A stretch of DNA of 64,000 nt from Micropterix aruncella (GCA_944548615.1 OX155976.1:817954-881953); one strand, 5' to 3'. Positions 33,442 to 46,540 are shown, counted from the first letter of the stretch. A program made the numbers and translations. The notes: generated by a model not told the origin, from the sequence alone.

Positions 33442-34741
33442 TTAATTTAACACTAATCGGTGCACAATATTTTTGGTTAACCTGTCTTTAGCTAACACAA
33501 ATAGATTCGACGGTTTCCCTACACGTGAACATGCAACATATAGTTGCCCATGAGAAAAACATGGATTTTCCAAATCTAAACCACAAATGGACAATGTTTG
33601 GCCTTGAGACTTATTTATAGACATGGCTAAATCTAAACGAATTGGAAACTGTAGCTTTCTGAAGGGTATGGTAGAATATGACGGTATCATTGGAATACGT
33701 GGCAACAGGACCACTTTTCCTTTAAACTTCCCAGTTAAAATGGTTGCTTCAAGAATATTTCCGGTGATCTTTTTGATGACCAAACGCCCCCCGTTGCATA
33801 ATTGAGGTGGATTCAAATTACGTAGGAGAATAATAGGGGAACCAATCTTTAATCGAAGAATATGTGGTGGTATTCCATGTATATCTAGTGAATTTAAAAA
33901 ATCAATCAGAAAATGTACACTTTCATTTTCATCAAAAACAGTATAGATTGATTTAAAAGACATCAGATCGCCTGGTAACAACTGTTGTATCTGGAAGTTA
34001 ATTTCGTCAACATCAACATTTTTGGCTGCCAAAATCGACCGACAACTGAGCCAGTTATGATTCAAGTAATTATTCTGTATATCCGGAAAAATACAGCCAG
34101 CATAACCCGATCATAAATATTTTTTTGTTCTGCTGTCAGCAATGGCTCCTTTGTTCATGATAATAATTGTTGCTAAATTACCATGGTCATATTGTTTTTC
34201 TCGTTATAAATCGTTATTGACTAAGTCGGTGGATGGGAGATCAGGTGTTGGCATACCATAAAGATTAAGTGGTAAATTTGAAATTAAAACACATAAATCC
34301 TCGATCAACACTAACGTTTCATTATACATCTCTGGCGTATAATCTATGTTTTGGCATTGATCTGTTTGTGTAATTCGGTGCAATATGTCCTCTGTCATAC
34401 AATTTTTATATTTTTCCCACAAAGTTTGTGCTTGCGATGGATAACATGTCGTCAAAATAATTGAAAACAGCTGACGAATGTTATTGGGCGTTGATGTCAA
34501 CGCAGCATCAGCAAGCGTTAAGTCCCAATGGTTATCGTCTTCTAGCAATAATTGCAGTTCACGACATGCATCTTGGTATGTATTGAATACTCGACCATTA
34601 ACTGTTCGCTGAAATTCAAAAGACGTTGGTCCGGGAACATTCACCAATAACAAACGTAAATAGAAGCACTCACGTTGCTTTGGATGTACCGTGTAAAGTC
34701 GCCCCAATGTCTTTGAATATGCCTGTAATGGAAGGATACAC

Positions 34742-34758
<17 letters not shown>
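33442..34758 (-). pseudogene. Helitron Pif1-like helicase, internal deletion
   Basis: Upstream part (34758-34204) reads LGRLYTVHPKQRECFYLRLL, then FEFQRTVNGRVFNTYQDACR, the conserved segment between Rep and helicase. A stop near 34204 and a shift near 34150 follow. At about 34095 the sequence jumps from before the Walker A region to late helicase, so the GxGKT and Walker B motifs are missing. The last part (34065-33442) has GSPIILLRNLNPPQLCNGGR, RLDLAMSINKSQGQTL (motif V region) and HGQLYVACSRVGKPSNLFVL (motif VI). The protein once unwound DNA for rolling-circle transposition; this copy cannot. Confidence 0.85.
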
Positions 34759-35470
<712 letters not shown>

Positions 35471-35570
35471 GTACTACTAACAGTACTACATTTTTTAAAT
35501 CGGTACAAGCGCTTAGAAGTTTTGGTGGAATAAAGAAACGGAAAACATACATAGATGAACCCTGAACACA

Positions 35571-36000
35571 TTACACTCGTTTTTGATTGGGCAGTCGTGT
35601 AAAAAGTAAGTATATTACTAGTTTTCGGGATCCAATACAGCTGCGAAACCAGTTTAGTTCGATACCAGTAATACCATATTTCCCAAGTTTCATTAGGATC
35701 ATTTCATGGGATACTGTGTCAGGAGCTTGCGCGGGGTCGGGAAGTACAGTAATACACTTTTTGTTGGCGTCTACATACCTAGTCATATGCTCTGACATTT
35801 TTAGTACTCCATCTTGTGTTCCCATTTTTTGATCTGAAGCCGTATTGGTTTTCGGATGTCATGTGATTGGTTTCTAGATGATTACAGAGTTGTGTAATTA
35901 CTATTTTTTCCAAAATTTTTGCTAAAACATCAGGTACTGATATCGGTCGATAATTTGAGGGATCAAACTTCGGTCCATATCTGTCAAGTGATACTTGATG
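35571..36000 (-). pseudogene. LINE reverse transcriptase, fingers and palm fragment
   Basis: The minus strand reads DPSNYRPISVPDVLAKILEK, then HMTSENQYGFRSK, a frame change near 35820, then [17 protein letters not shown] and ELNWF. These are RT blocks 1-4 of a non-LTR polymerase; the motif A aspartate (PDTVSH) is kept but the usual KAFD reads QAPD. The YADD block is not present. A dispersed repeat with CAGTCGTGTAA abuts it at 35595. Confidence 0.65.
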
Positions 36001-36477
36001 AGAAATATGTTTTCGGTTGATTATGGTTAAAAAAAAAATGATAATATTATATTAATTAATTAAATTCACAAGTATATGTGCACAGTAAGAAACCTTTTAA
36101 GGCTACTTAATTTATTGGTCAATTTAGTTATATATTAATCTATATATTTATTTATTTTACTTATGTATAAACTTAAATATTTTCTTTTTCTTTATTTAAT
36201 ATTAGTTCTTTATTTATATACACATTTATATATTTATAATAACCTTAAAATTTATAAGAATGAATGAGCAATCGGAATGAATGAGAAAAAAAAAAAAAAA
36301 AAAGAAAGAAAGTGAAGTCACTATGATTAAAGTGAAGTCTTAAATACTATCACGCCAGAACAGATATACAATCTAGTGGGGGGATAAAATCCACACAAAT
36401 GCAATCTTATCTGCTTCGCAAAAATCAATTGTATTGTTTTGGATAATTTTTATAAAAATAAATAAAAGATAAAAGTT
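36001..36477. other. AT-rich, unassigned
   Basis: An A-run at about 36285-36303 followed by AAGAAAGAAAG. Nothing else recognised. Confidence 0.3.
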
Positions 36478-36680
36478 TTAACGACATCAGGTCGTACTAT
36501 CTCCCATGGAGAGAACGTGAAGACTCAGCGGAAAAAGTGCACTCTTATCTCCACCGACGTTCCCATGAGAGTCCAATGCCTTTCCGCGAGTCACTGGGAA
36601 GTGAACCAAGCGAGCCGACCTCACGCCCTCACTACCAGATTTGGCTGGATTTTTCCTGTACCCTCTTGTTTGTCAAAATC
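36478..36680 (-). mobile_element. GCR element fragment, diverged
   Basis: Matches the 3' third of GCR with many changes: TTTTAACGACATCAGGTCGT (hairpin region), TGAGAGTCCAATGCC, CACGCCCTCACTACCAG. It stops at about 36680. Confidence 0.5.
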
Positions 36681-36779
36681 CACTACTTATGTTGGATAAT
36701 TTTACAAAATTATATACATATTTTTTAATTTTGTAAAAATTGTTGGATCCCAACAAATAATCTACTATTCTCATACGCT

Positions 36780-37110
36780 CGTTTTGCACCGGATAAAAAT
36801 TTGCCGCCACGAATGTTCCTGCGAAATATTAGGGAAACTCCCGCGAGCGGCAGTCGGGATTGAGTGATGTCTCGCGCTGGAGAAAGGTCCCGAAATGGGG
36901 TGAATTATTAAAGAGGTGGATACTTTCACTTTTCCACAGTACATTTTCCGGCAACCCTTGACGGGCGCCCGGTGCGTTTATAGCCGTGTCGCCGAGAAAT
37001 GTTTACCTTGCCGGATGGCGGGACAGCACGCTCGCGCGTTAGGGCTGTCGAAAATATTATTCACGAATAAATTAGAAATAAGGTGGACCGAACATTTTAC
37101 CGTATAATCC
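36780..37110. other. GC-richer segment without repeat partner
   Basis: Contains CACTTTTCCACAGTACATTT, GGCGCCCGGTGCG and GCTCGCGCG. No open frame of note. Probably single-copy; a conserved non-coding element is possible. Confidence 0.3.
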
Positions 37111-37150
37111 TTATTTTTGCAAGAACCTAAGTTGGGTAAGCGTACAACTA

Positions 37151-37447
37151 GGGTTGTCGACTACAGTGGGCGAGCCCGTCACCTCAGGAAGTTTTATTGA
37201 TTAGTCTTTCTATCTCCCTGGAGTGAGCGCAGAAGACTTGGATAAAACAGTCCACCGTCTAGCTCCGCCACAAACCCGTAAGAGGCCAACGCCTTAACCG
37301 CGAGATAGCCAGGAGTGTTACCCGACGGGCTTACACTCACGCCCTTACTTCCAATTGTGACCAGATTACTCCGGTCTCTCGATTGGTTACGAGTTCGAGG
37401 TGTGCACCGAATCTATCGCGGACCAAGGCGTCCTTTGCCCGACTCTG
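37151..37447 (-). mobile_element. GCR element, 5'-truncated with internal deletion
   Basis: Complete 3' end (GGGTTGTCGACTACAGTGGG on the plus strand). A deletion joins CGAGTTCGAGGT to GTGCACCGAATC. The match stops at about 37447. Confidence 0.7.
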
Positions 37448-37690
37448 GGTCCGGTGTTACTTTCTACATATCTTACTCTGTGATTTTTATCTGGTAAACT
37501 AAATACTGAGACTCGATTAATTTTTTACAATAATACCTTCTTAATTCTTACGAGTAACCTTATATGTTTTGATTATTAATAGAAGAATTTGATCATGAAT
37601 TAAGAACTTAATTATATCACGGCCAAATGTAAATGTAATACAACTATGTATTAGTTTTTAGGACAATAAATTATTTGATTTGATTTGACT
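37448..37690 (+). repeat. LINE 3' UTR-like fragment
   Basis: AT-rich, ending ACAATAAATTATTTGATTTG with a short TTTGA tandem tail. Confidence 0.4.
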
Positions 37691-37719
37691 TTCCTTGAAT
37701 ATAATACTGTAGCCTTCGG

Positions 37720-38385
37720 GAGTTAATGGGCCCATGCTGGGTTGGCCACGAAGACTTATTCTGTTCAGGGTCGGTCACACTCACGGGTCAACACCCATCC
37801 GACGGCCTCAACGCATGAGGTGCGAACCTAGGTAGAACTCTGGCCTTGGTCAGTTTCCCCTGGGAATCAAACCTCTGGCGCTTCTGGACGGTCTGCGCAC
37901 CGTGCGGCGAAAGCCAATCGATTGTGCACTCTGTCTAACAGTCGGGGGAGTCTGGAAGCTGTACGGTTTCCTATAGAGCGGGGGTGGTTGCGGACCTTAC
38001 GGCGACTGCTCTTGAAATAACCATCGGCCATCCGATCCTGGGTGAAGAGCCGGGCAAAGGACGCCGTGGTCCGCGATAGATTCGGTATACACCGTTTCAC
38101 CGCTTCGTAAAGGAGAGGACCGCGGAAGCGACCTCGAACTCGGAACCAATCGAGAGACCGGAGAAATCTGGTTACAAATGGATGTAAGGGCGCGATTGTC
38201 GGCCCGCCAGGTAACATTACTGGCTATCTCGCGGTTAAGGCGTTGGTCTCTTACGGGTTGTGGCGTAGCTAGATGGTGGACTGTTTTGACCCAAGTCTTC
38301 TACGCTCACTGCAGAAAGATAGAACGACTAATCGTTAAAACTTCCTGTGGTGACGGGCTCGCCCGCTGTAGTCGACAACCCAAGT
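37720..38385 (+). mobile_element. GCR element, full-length copy
   Basis: 666 bp, flanked by the 12-bp duplication TGTAGCCTTCGG at 37708-37719 and 38386-38397. Begins GAGTTAATGGGCCC and ends GTCGACAACCCAAG. Confidence 0.82.
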
Positions 38386-38419
38386 TGTAGCCTTCGGCGT
38401 TAATCTCACATTTAACCGT

Positions 38420-38820
38420 TCCTCTGCGAGAATATTCTCAGCATAAAAATGTATGTAAACATAAGGATAAGAAAGGAAATCTCACTTCAAGGCGCGTCCC
38501 ATAACAGTGAAAAGTGCCAAATAAGCCGATCTCGCTCAGGTAAAGGAAAAAATCCCCAGGAATCGAGCGTTTCGCCTACGTTGGGCCTTCCCTAATCCTT
38601 ACAGTTTTCCCTCCGTTTTTACTTTACCTCTCCTTATCCTACCTTCCTCCACTTCCCCCCCCCCCCTCGCGGCTGAGGACCTGAAGAGCGGAGCCCGCCC
38701 TCTGATCCCTCGCCCGGGTGACATAGTTTATTTATCAGCGATTTGCAAGCGAAATGACGCTTAACGACGTCCACTTTAAGTGCGACTTTCGCCTGGCTGG
38801 ACGAACCTTGATAAAATGTT
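38420..38820. other. GC-richer segment without repeat partner
   Basis: Includes a C-run at 38656-38667 and CGCCCGGGTGACATAG. No coding evidence. Probably single-copy. Confidence 0.3.
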
Positions 38821-39165
38821 ATATCATGTACATAAAAGAATAGATACATAAACATCTGTTTGTATAATTCTTACCAGGTTAATCCACAAAATATATAACT
38901 ACAGTATCACAGAAAGAGAGTTACATGCCATACCAGGCAAAACACGGCATTGACAATATAATTGAAGTCTATGTCAAAAGTCAACTTTTTTTTATTGACA
39001 GATTTAAATGCACTTTTATTCAGTATTATATTTATCTGTACGGGATATAACTAGACCATAACAGAAATAGTTCTCTATGCTACAGCATACAAAATAAGGT
39101 GTTTACAATATTATGAAAGTCTATGACATTTTTTTTATATTTACAGATCTAATAATAATGTTTTA
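38821..39165. other. AT-rich, unassigned
   Basis: Nothing recognised. Confidence 0.3.
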
Positions 39166-39567
39166 TCTATATTAATATTATAAAGAGGTAAAGTTTGTGA
39201 GGTTGTAGGGAGTAATCTCTTGATCTACTGAACCGATTTTTATACCAATAGAAAGCCACGTTAGTTGTAAGTGTCATAGGCTATATATTAATCCGAAAAT
39301 GAAAAGACTTTTTCATTGTAGTCAGATTTGCAAAGTAAGTCGATGAAAAAACGGTCGAATGAAAACGTTTCTTACGAACGCTGCATTAACTATGAAAGAT
39401 ATATGATTGAGTTCTAGAGAAACGTTGTAGAGATTGATAATGCCTAAAAAAAAGTCAGCGACAGCATATGTCTAACTTTTATATTTAAGTCACAAAAAGT
39501 AGTTTTTTATATTAAAATAATAATTTAAATCGTTAGGTCATGTTTATTGGTCATATTATCAATAATT
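39166..39567 (+). mobile_element. Helitron, 3'-truncated
   Basis: Starts TCTATATTAATATTATAA after A at 39165 and matches other copies to the TCATATTATCAAxAATTATGA block. The 3' third is replaced by the G-rich end of the CTTTCC repeat family. Confidence 0.75.
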
Positions 39568-39571
39568 ATGA

Positions 39572-39660
39572 AATCGGGAGGGGGGGTTGAGAGTTTGGCG
39601 TGCGAGGGGGGTGGTCAGCTTGCCGGGAAGTCTTGAGATGGCACAACCGATTTTTTTAAA
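39572..39660 (+). repeat. G-rich end of the CTTTCC repeat family
   Basis: GGGAGGGGGGGTTGAGAG and GCGAGGGGGGTGGTC, then GGGAAGTCTTGAGATGGCAC, as at 59500-59730. Confidence 0.5.
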
Positions 39661-40194
39661 TATATTGTGTGACAGAACTTACAGACAGCCTACGCATATA
39701 GATTCAATAAACATCCCGATCAACGAACTATCCGTCTAAGTAGGTACTCAAGACTACATAAATGTTCAATCCCCTATTCGAAGATCTACCACCGAGCACA
39801 TTATTTGCGTTAAATTCGTCAAAATACACAAATTAAGTCAAACTGCGCGAACAAACGGCGATATTAACCGACCGAAATGATTAAAATTAGTGAAACATCT
39901 CCCGCCTTCAGAAGATTTCTCGTCTGTGTGACGGCAATTCATTAGCAGTAACAGTTCTGAGATACAACGCCATTTCATTGCTTAGATTATCAGTGAGCTT
40001 ATGGGCACTGTTGCAGTAAGGCTACTAAACCCTATAAACCACTTTGGGAATCACTCGTTCTATAAACCACTTTGGGAAACACTCGTTTAGATGGTATGTC
40101 TTTCATATGAGAGTTCTGGAATGCCAACTGATATTTTATAATAGGGCGACATATATTAGCAGAAGCACAGTATACCGATTTAGAAACAAATAGA
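39661..40194. other. Unassigned
   Basis: A short tandem pair (CTATAAACCACTTTGGGAA) occurs at about 40031 and 40060. Nothing else recognised. Confidence 0.35.
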
Positions 40195-40303
40195 ATACTA
40201 CAACGGGTGAACCCGTCACCTCAGGAAGTTTTAACGATTAGTCGTTCTATCACCCGTGAAGTGAACGCAGAAGACTTGGACAAAACATTCCACCGTCAAG
40301 ACA
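40195..40303 (-). mobile_element. GCR element, 3'-end fragment
   Basis: Only the last 110 bp of the element, from CTACAACGGGTGAACCCGT to TCCACCGTCAAG. An example of strong 5' truncation. Confidence 0.65.
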
Positions 40304-40754
40304 TTGTAACAGACATTTTAGGTCTATTTAAGACCTTAGGCCGCTGAGACCTCTTCAACCGGTTGCCCAGTTGTGAATGGTTATACCGCCATTGAATCGG
40401 TCTTTTGCTATATACTTTTGTTTCCCATTATAATTAGATCGATATGCAAAAGGCGATCGAGTACATTCGGGACACGTCCTGTGTCAACCGCAGGTTAATC
40501 TAGACTGCATAATTGCACTTTATTCACTACATTGAATAATTAAAATTAATATTTATTGTTGAGAAATTTTGAAAATATGCTGTCACTATGTTTGTAAAAT
40601 TATAAATGATAAATACTTAGGCCTTTTATAAAGTCAATATATTTTTAAAATACTTTATATAATTGTAAATTAAAATGCTATTATTAGGGGTTTTTAAAAT
40701 TTTAAAAACTTATTCAATCTATAAAATAATGAATTATTCCAAAGACAGACACAA

Positions 40755-40925
40755 AAGTCCTTTGGATATTTGAGCTATAAGCTCTTTAACCAGCTACCAC
40801 TCTCCACAAGAAAGATGGAAACAAAGGCGTTTAAAAGATTTATTAAACAAAAGCTTCAATCCAGACATGCTTTCTATAAGCTGGGTGATTTTTTTGAGCA
40901 TGCCAATTCCTTCAAATGGGAATAA
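40755..40925 (+). pseudogene. LINE reverse transcriptase C-terminus
   Basis: The frame reads LYKLFNQLPLSTRKMETKAF, then KRFIKQKLQSRHAFYKLGDF and a stop at 40923. This is the last two helices of jockey/CR1-type polymerases (F-N-x-L-P, K-x-F-K, A-F-Y-x-x-x-[DE]-[FL]). Confidence 0.6.
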
Positions 40926-42360
40926 CATTAATATGTAACTTTCAGGTACCTCATTTTAGTTCTTATTGTTTAATAATAATATTATGAATTTGATCATACC
41001 TGATCATATACATACGTTGTTTTTTTTTCAAATTTGGTTTGATACTTGGGTCGTTCTCCAGAAATGTGGAAATCCAGCGTCCTTTCACTGATTTCAAAGA
41101 ATGTAATTTTTTATTCTTATTTTTTTTATATATATTTTTTTTTGTAGATATTGAAGAGCACTGTATAACAGTGTAAAAGTTTTTTAAATATCTGTCATAG
41201 AAAAAAAGATAAACGCCTTTGAAATACAAATTGGCGACGGTAATTTGAAATCGTGGCGAGGGTAATTAGGATAACGGTAATTATGATTTGATGGTTTTTA
41301 TTTTTTTTAGGGCTACTTTTACTATAAAACTAAAAAGTAATGCTAGAAAAATGTTAACGTCAACAAACTTAATAATAAGTAATATTCACCACAACTCCAC
41401 CAAGTAACACGCACTTTAATTTCGCTGCGAAGGTAATTATGAAATAACCGCAAATTGCAACTTTTCTCCAAAATTAGACGTACCGTGCAATTTATCGACA
41501 AAAGTAGGCGCAGCCGATAGGTCCGCTCTAGATCAGTGCAAAGGGCACACTGGGGTAAACTTTATAGCAAACGCCTTCTAGTGATTGGCGTAATAATTAG
41601 TGATGTGCGACGTTTTGAAAACTGGCAACGGTAATTTGAGAAATTGTGGTGACATCGGTTCGGAACGTTATAAACGGTATAAAATATGAAATATGATTTA
41701 TTAAAACCATATAAAATAAAGCTTTTGGAATCGTAGTTTATGGATACATAAGTTAAACAGCTCTATTATTTACAAGTGTGGAATGCCATTCACTCGAAAG
41801 TCGAAAAATGGAGAAAGGGACAGGGACGGTAATTAGAGTTTCATGGTTTCACATTTTTTTTCAGGACCTTCAATTATGATTAAGCCACATGTTAAATATT
41901 CCAAAGTTAGAGGTACTTTAGTTCTACATGTAAAAAAATATTAGAATACTATGGGACATCGGGAACATAGTTATTCATGCCGGAACCGTGTTTTTCCCAA
42001 TATTTGGAGAACCACCCACTTCCTATTGTGTGATTATTTTTTGTATAAAGTGCTTGATGACTATTAATATTCGTATAATAATTATCTATTTTATATGTAT
42101 ACTCATGTACATCGATTCAGCTCAATTTTTTTTAAATTATTTTTATTTGTCTGCCGTGTAAAGCCGACTTTAGTCAACGCTATTGTCGAATTAATATTTA
42201 TTCTTTAATAGTTTTATATCTACATATAAACTGACGAATTGTAATATGCGATAATTAGCTTTAATTCATAATCCATGCTTTTATTGTATATTCTGAATGA
42301 ATAAATTGAATACTGAATACTGAATGAATTATATCACATAAAGTACACCACATAATCATC
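40926..42360. other. AT-rich, with dispersed GGTAATTA motifs and a LINE-like tail
   Basis: 41240-41830 contains at least six GGTAATTA/T motifs (about 41239, 41261, 41276, 41432, 41630, 41828). 42140-42340 ends with GAATACTGAATACTGAATGA, a short tandem tail like a LINE 3' end. No coding sequence. Confidence 0.35.
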
Positions 42361-42589
42361 TAAAATGAATTTGACTATACCGAGCCTAAATATTATTACC
42401 AAACGGCTATTTTATAAAGAAAATAAATATATGAAATCAGTAGTTAGTAATTCTTTACAATGTAGAGTCGATGTACATCTGGTGCTAAAGACATAACCTA
42501 CGCTATATAAGTATATACGTATCTACATACGTATATACGTTACATACATAGGTATACTTATTAGGATCCTTCACTAAGAAGATCGTTGT

Positions 42590-42990
42590 CACGTTGAAAC
42601 CAGAGAACATAAAACAACATGCCTTGAGCGTTTTTGGAAATACGCAGATGGAGCGTTTACCGGGTCTTTGGAATAATTCATTTACTTTCGCCGCCGAAAG
42701 GAAGGGGGACGACGACCCGGGCCGGTCGTCTGGGGGGCGGGGGTCGAAGGAAAGAGGGGGCGTTCAGATAATCGTGGAAGTGGAAAATCGATGACAGTCG
42801 GATGTGGGCCACACGAGCTTTATTTTGCGTCGTGGAATTTCATCCTTTTCGACATGTCACATAGGGTTAATTTTTCACGACCCTCCGCCCCCGCTCTGCC
42901 CGTTTTAACGAACCCTAATCAAGGATTGTCAATCCCATAAAGAGCTCCATTAATTTGATGGTGGATATTTTGAACGACCGAACGAATAAC
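42590..42990. other. GC-richer segment without repeat partner
   Basis: Includes CCCGGGCCGGTCGTCTGGGG and a G-rich run. The 66-residue frame at 42594-42794 has no likeness. Probably single-copy host DNA. Confidence 0.3.
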
Positions 42991-43038
42991 GATTATTTGA
43001 TAAGCTTAGCTCTTGCTAGCTCTATTTTAAAGCTTACC

Positions 43039-43773
43039 TCTTTATACTAATATTATAAAGAGGTAACGTTTGTGAGGTTGTAGGAAGTAATCTCTGGATC
43101 AACTGAACCGATTTTGAAAATTCTTTTACCAATAGAAAGCCACAATATTTGTTAGTGTCATAGGCTATATATTAATCCGAAAAATAAAAAGACTTTTTCG
43201 TGGGAGTCGGATTTGCAAAGTAAGTCGGAGAAAAAACGGTCGAAAGAAAACGTTTCTAACTAACGCTGCCTTAACGATGAGAGATATATAATTAAGTTCT
43301 AGAGAAAAGTTGTAGAGCTTGATAATGCCTACAAAAAAATTAGCGACAGCATATTTCTAACTGTTATATTAAGGTCACAAAAAGTAGTATTTTATATTTA
43401 AAAAATAATTTAAATTGTTAGGTCATGTTTATTGGTCATATTATCAACAATTATGAATCCTTATCAAAATAAGTAAATTTATCGTCTCAAGTATTTGAAA
43501 CAAAAAACTTTTCCCTTTTACTGCATATAATTTCCCTTTACTGCATAACTGGTTAAAGAGATAAGACACTCACAGGAAAACACTCACAAATAACGGTAAT
43601 ATAATCGAATTGGCATGCAAATACATACATATATATGCAGTAAAAATATAACCCTTCTTTTGGCAGTCAGAAAATAAATCATAGCACTCAGTACCTACTA
43701 ACCGAACCACACTCATAATTTCATCACAAGTAAAAAGTTTTACCGCCCAACGAAGTGGGCACGGGTCAGCTAG
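43039..43773 (+). mobile_element. Non-autonomous Helitron, complete
   Basis: 5' end TCTTTATACTAATATTATAA (two extra bases against other copies), 3' hairpin and GGGTCAGCTAG at 43763-43773, followed by T. Confidence 0.8.
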
Positions 43774-44320
43774 TATTTAATAAAGTTCTCGAATAATAGT
43801 GTATTTTATGTGGACATTAACTATTTCCTGATTTAGTTTCAATTCCAAGGCATTGAAACTATCCTAGATAGCTGTTTCAAATTGCTTCTATACTGAGAGA
43901 CTTGAAACCAAACGACTTGCTGTGCTTTTTAAAGATTCTATAGTGCTTGTAGTCACTTCTAGTACAAAAGCGATTAGTGGATAAAAATGCTAAGATACAA
44001 TATTCGTTTTATGTCAGTCTGCCTTTTAGATTGAGAGATATGAGGTATATACAAATTGTGTCAACTCTCCTAGGTTTTCGCTACTTAGATTAATTAAAGA
44101 TATTATTTTTTAAAAATCGTTTTCCTTTTTCTATGTTTTCTATATAATTTAAAGCCAAATTACGCACAGTGCGGTATCAATGAATTAAAAGTACATTCAA
44201 ATGTGTGCGATAAATTAAGTTGTATATGCCGACCTGTTGAAAACCAGGAAACTCGGTTATGTTTTTCGTGAATTACGAACTGTACTGCCAAAAAACCTAC
44301 TGAAATCGGTATACTTACAT
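43774..44320. other. AT-rich, unassigned
   Basis: The upstream part of the LINE beginning near 44325 may extend back but is not recognisable. Confidence 0.3.
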
Positions 44321-44324
44321 GGCA

Positions 44325-45633
44325 ATTTTTCAGAGCCTCTTGATACATGGGACGATTGCTTGGGGTCGATGCAACAAGCAAGTGATTGAACCTTTAATCA
44401 AAGCTCAAAGTTGATCCTACGGGATATAAATAAAAAGCCCTCTAGATATCCCTCTTTACAGTTATTTTGAGAATATTGCTTGTTTGATGTACGCCAATTG
44501 TATGTGAAGCGAGTGCTATTATTTCATAAATTCAAACACTTACAGCATATGGACCAACAAGTAAAAACTACTAGAAGTGCTGTTGTGGGGCAGTTCTTCG
44601 TACCGCGTGTGACAACTTCATTCGCACAACGATACTTTAACTACTTAACTCCAAGGCTTTATCTTCTTCTTAATATATATAAATTACGTGTCACGTTGTT
44701 TGTCCGCGATGGACTCCTAAACTACTTAACCGATTTGAATCAAATTTGCACACAATGTGCAGTTTGATCCAACTTGAAAGATAGGATAGCTTACGTCTTA
44801 ATTTATAGTCGCGATATTATTTTATTGCAATGTCTATTATTTGACATTCGCAATTATCTGTTAGTTCCAAACGATTTTAACAGATGGCGTTATCTATTGA
44901 GTAATCCATAGATGGCGCTGCTATGTTAAACCTACAAACGTCAAAGTCGGCCAAGCGTTATTCTAAATTCAAAATATTGTGAAGGTAATACAGTGAAATT
45001 ATTCCTGCTTTTTAATTACATATTTGTGCTTCATTGTTCAAAACTCTTTAATTAAAATATATACATGTAAGTATTATCACATAGTTATAAAAGTGGAATA
45101 ACTGCAGTATCAGGAACCTCTCTCCAATTTTTTTCATTTTAATGCTAAATCTGGAAGAAAATTGTGTCGGTCGCTATAAATAAGCGAGATATAGGCATTC
45201 AAAGTTTAAATTTTAAAAACAGGCCAAAATAATATAATATAAAAATGGATGTTGGTATATCTGTATGCCCGTCTGTCCGAGTTTAATAGACTCCGAAACC
45301 GTTTGACCGATCACCATGAAAGTTGGCATATATATGTATTTTTTCATGGTTAAGGTTTTTATATATATCCGCTTTGTTGCAACTTTCAACTAGACGGCGC
45401 TGCAGCACACCAACTTCTATACTGCTCAACCGATCGCCATGAAAATTGGTATACATTGGTATTTGAGAACAGATATAACACGGGCAACGCCGGGTAATAC
45501 CACTCGTAATAATATAGAAATTACGATAAAAAATTTAGTTAACATGGTAACATTTCAAAAAGCAATAAAAAAGTGCTTGATTCTTAATGGACCACTCTAT
45601 GACCAAACGGAATTTACCAGAATTTTTGATTAG
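44325..45633 (+). pseudogene. LINE reverse transcriptase C-terminus split by a Helitron
   Basis: Before the insertion: GTIAWGRCNKQVIEPLIKAQ, then a shift, YPSLQLF, then VPRVTTSFAQRYFNYLTPRL up to 44661. After the Helitron the same frame resumes at 45507 as NNIEITIKNLVN, TFQKAIKKCLI and a stop at 45631-45633. The join at PRLY|NNIE is seamless, giving a normal jockey/CR1-like C-terminus. Related to 29303-29866 (minus). Confidence 0.75.
44662..45506 (+). mobile_element. Helitron of the second family, complete, inside a LINE
   Basis: 5' TCTTCTTAATATATATAAAT after A 44661; 3' end ...GGGTAATACCACTCG before T 45507. The terminal tetranucleotide is CTCG rather than CTAG, and the 3' hairpin (CGGGCAACGCCGGG) is imperfect. 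The host LINE frame proves both boundaries. Confidence 0.8.
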
Positions 45634-46260
45634 GTAAGCAAATACTTAGATAATAAGCAAATACTCAGATTTTTTAATTTATAAATATAATAGACGTATA
45701 TGCGAGGTTAAAGACTACAAGTATTTCAATTTAATTTATTTGTGTAAATTTTGTGTTGGATATTAGTATTTTATATTAGTATATATATATATTTATTTTA
45801 AGTATGTATTCATTGCATTTATATATTACTATATATTGGTGAAGGGTTTAATAATAATTTCTTACTACTATTTTTTTTTTGTATGTTGGTATAACTCTTT
45901 GTGTGTGTGTATTTGTATTATGCAAGAATGAATGTTTTGAACTTTATTCCGATAATAATTATATAACGGAACGTCATACCCGTCGCCTCACAATATGCTA
46001 AGTAAAATATCAGCATCCATACGGGCGTTTTTGCTCAGTTAGGTATGCGAGGAGCCAACGGCTATGGGTTCAACTTGTTTTTCCTGCACGTTTTATTGTA
46101 CTGTATACCGAATAGCATAGCCATTCTTCTGTAAATCATGTTGTTTAAAATAACATATGAAACGACAATTTCAGGTAATATTTGAATAAAAATATGATAG
46201 ATGAGAGATATCATGATAGATGAGAGAATTTAATATTTTCAGAGACCGTAATATAATAAA
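45634..46260. other. LINE 3' UTR then unassigned
   Basis: 45634-45990 is AT-rich with a (GT)n patch at about 45900. The remainder shows nothing recognised. Confidence 0.3.
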
Positions 46261-46264
46261 TTGG

Positions 46265-46540
46265 GTTGTGTCGACGGTTCTGGGAATCAAATTATGGAAA
46301 ATTAAAAACATCGTATATGTCAACGACAACGATGTTGACAGACTTACGGTCGGATTGACAGAAGATCAATAACATGCGACCTATTTATAGGCCGTGTGTT
46401 TGGATGAATATTGTCCTTGTGTCAGTCGTGTACTGATAGGAATATATCATCGCCTTACAATTATAACTCGATAAGTCGAATTTAAAAATTCTTAAATAAA
46501 CGCGTTTTAATGTTTTTAAACAGTTTCATGTTTTTACACA
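46265..46540 (+). mobile_element. Possible LTR
   Basis: Begins TGTGTCGACGGTTCTGGG, has TATTTATAGGC at 46383 and AAATAAACG at about 46494, and ends near TTTTTACA, an LTR-like layout. No matching target duplication was found, so this is tentative. Confidence 0.3.

Noticed and set aside
46265..46540. Confident LTR with target duplication
   Set aside because: Promoter and poly(A)-like signals are present, but no matching flanking duplication was found, so it is kept only as a low-confidence feature.
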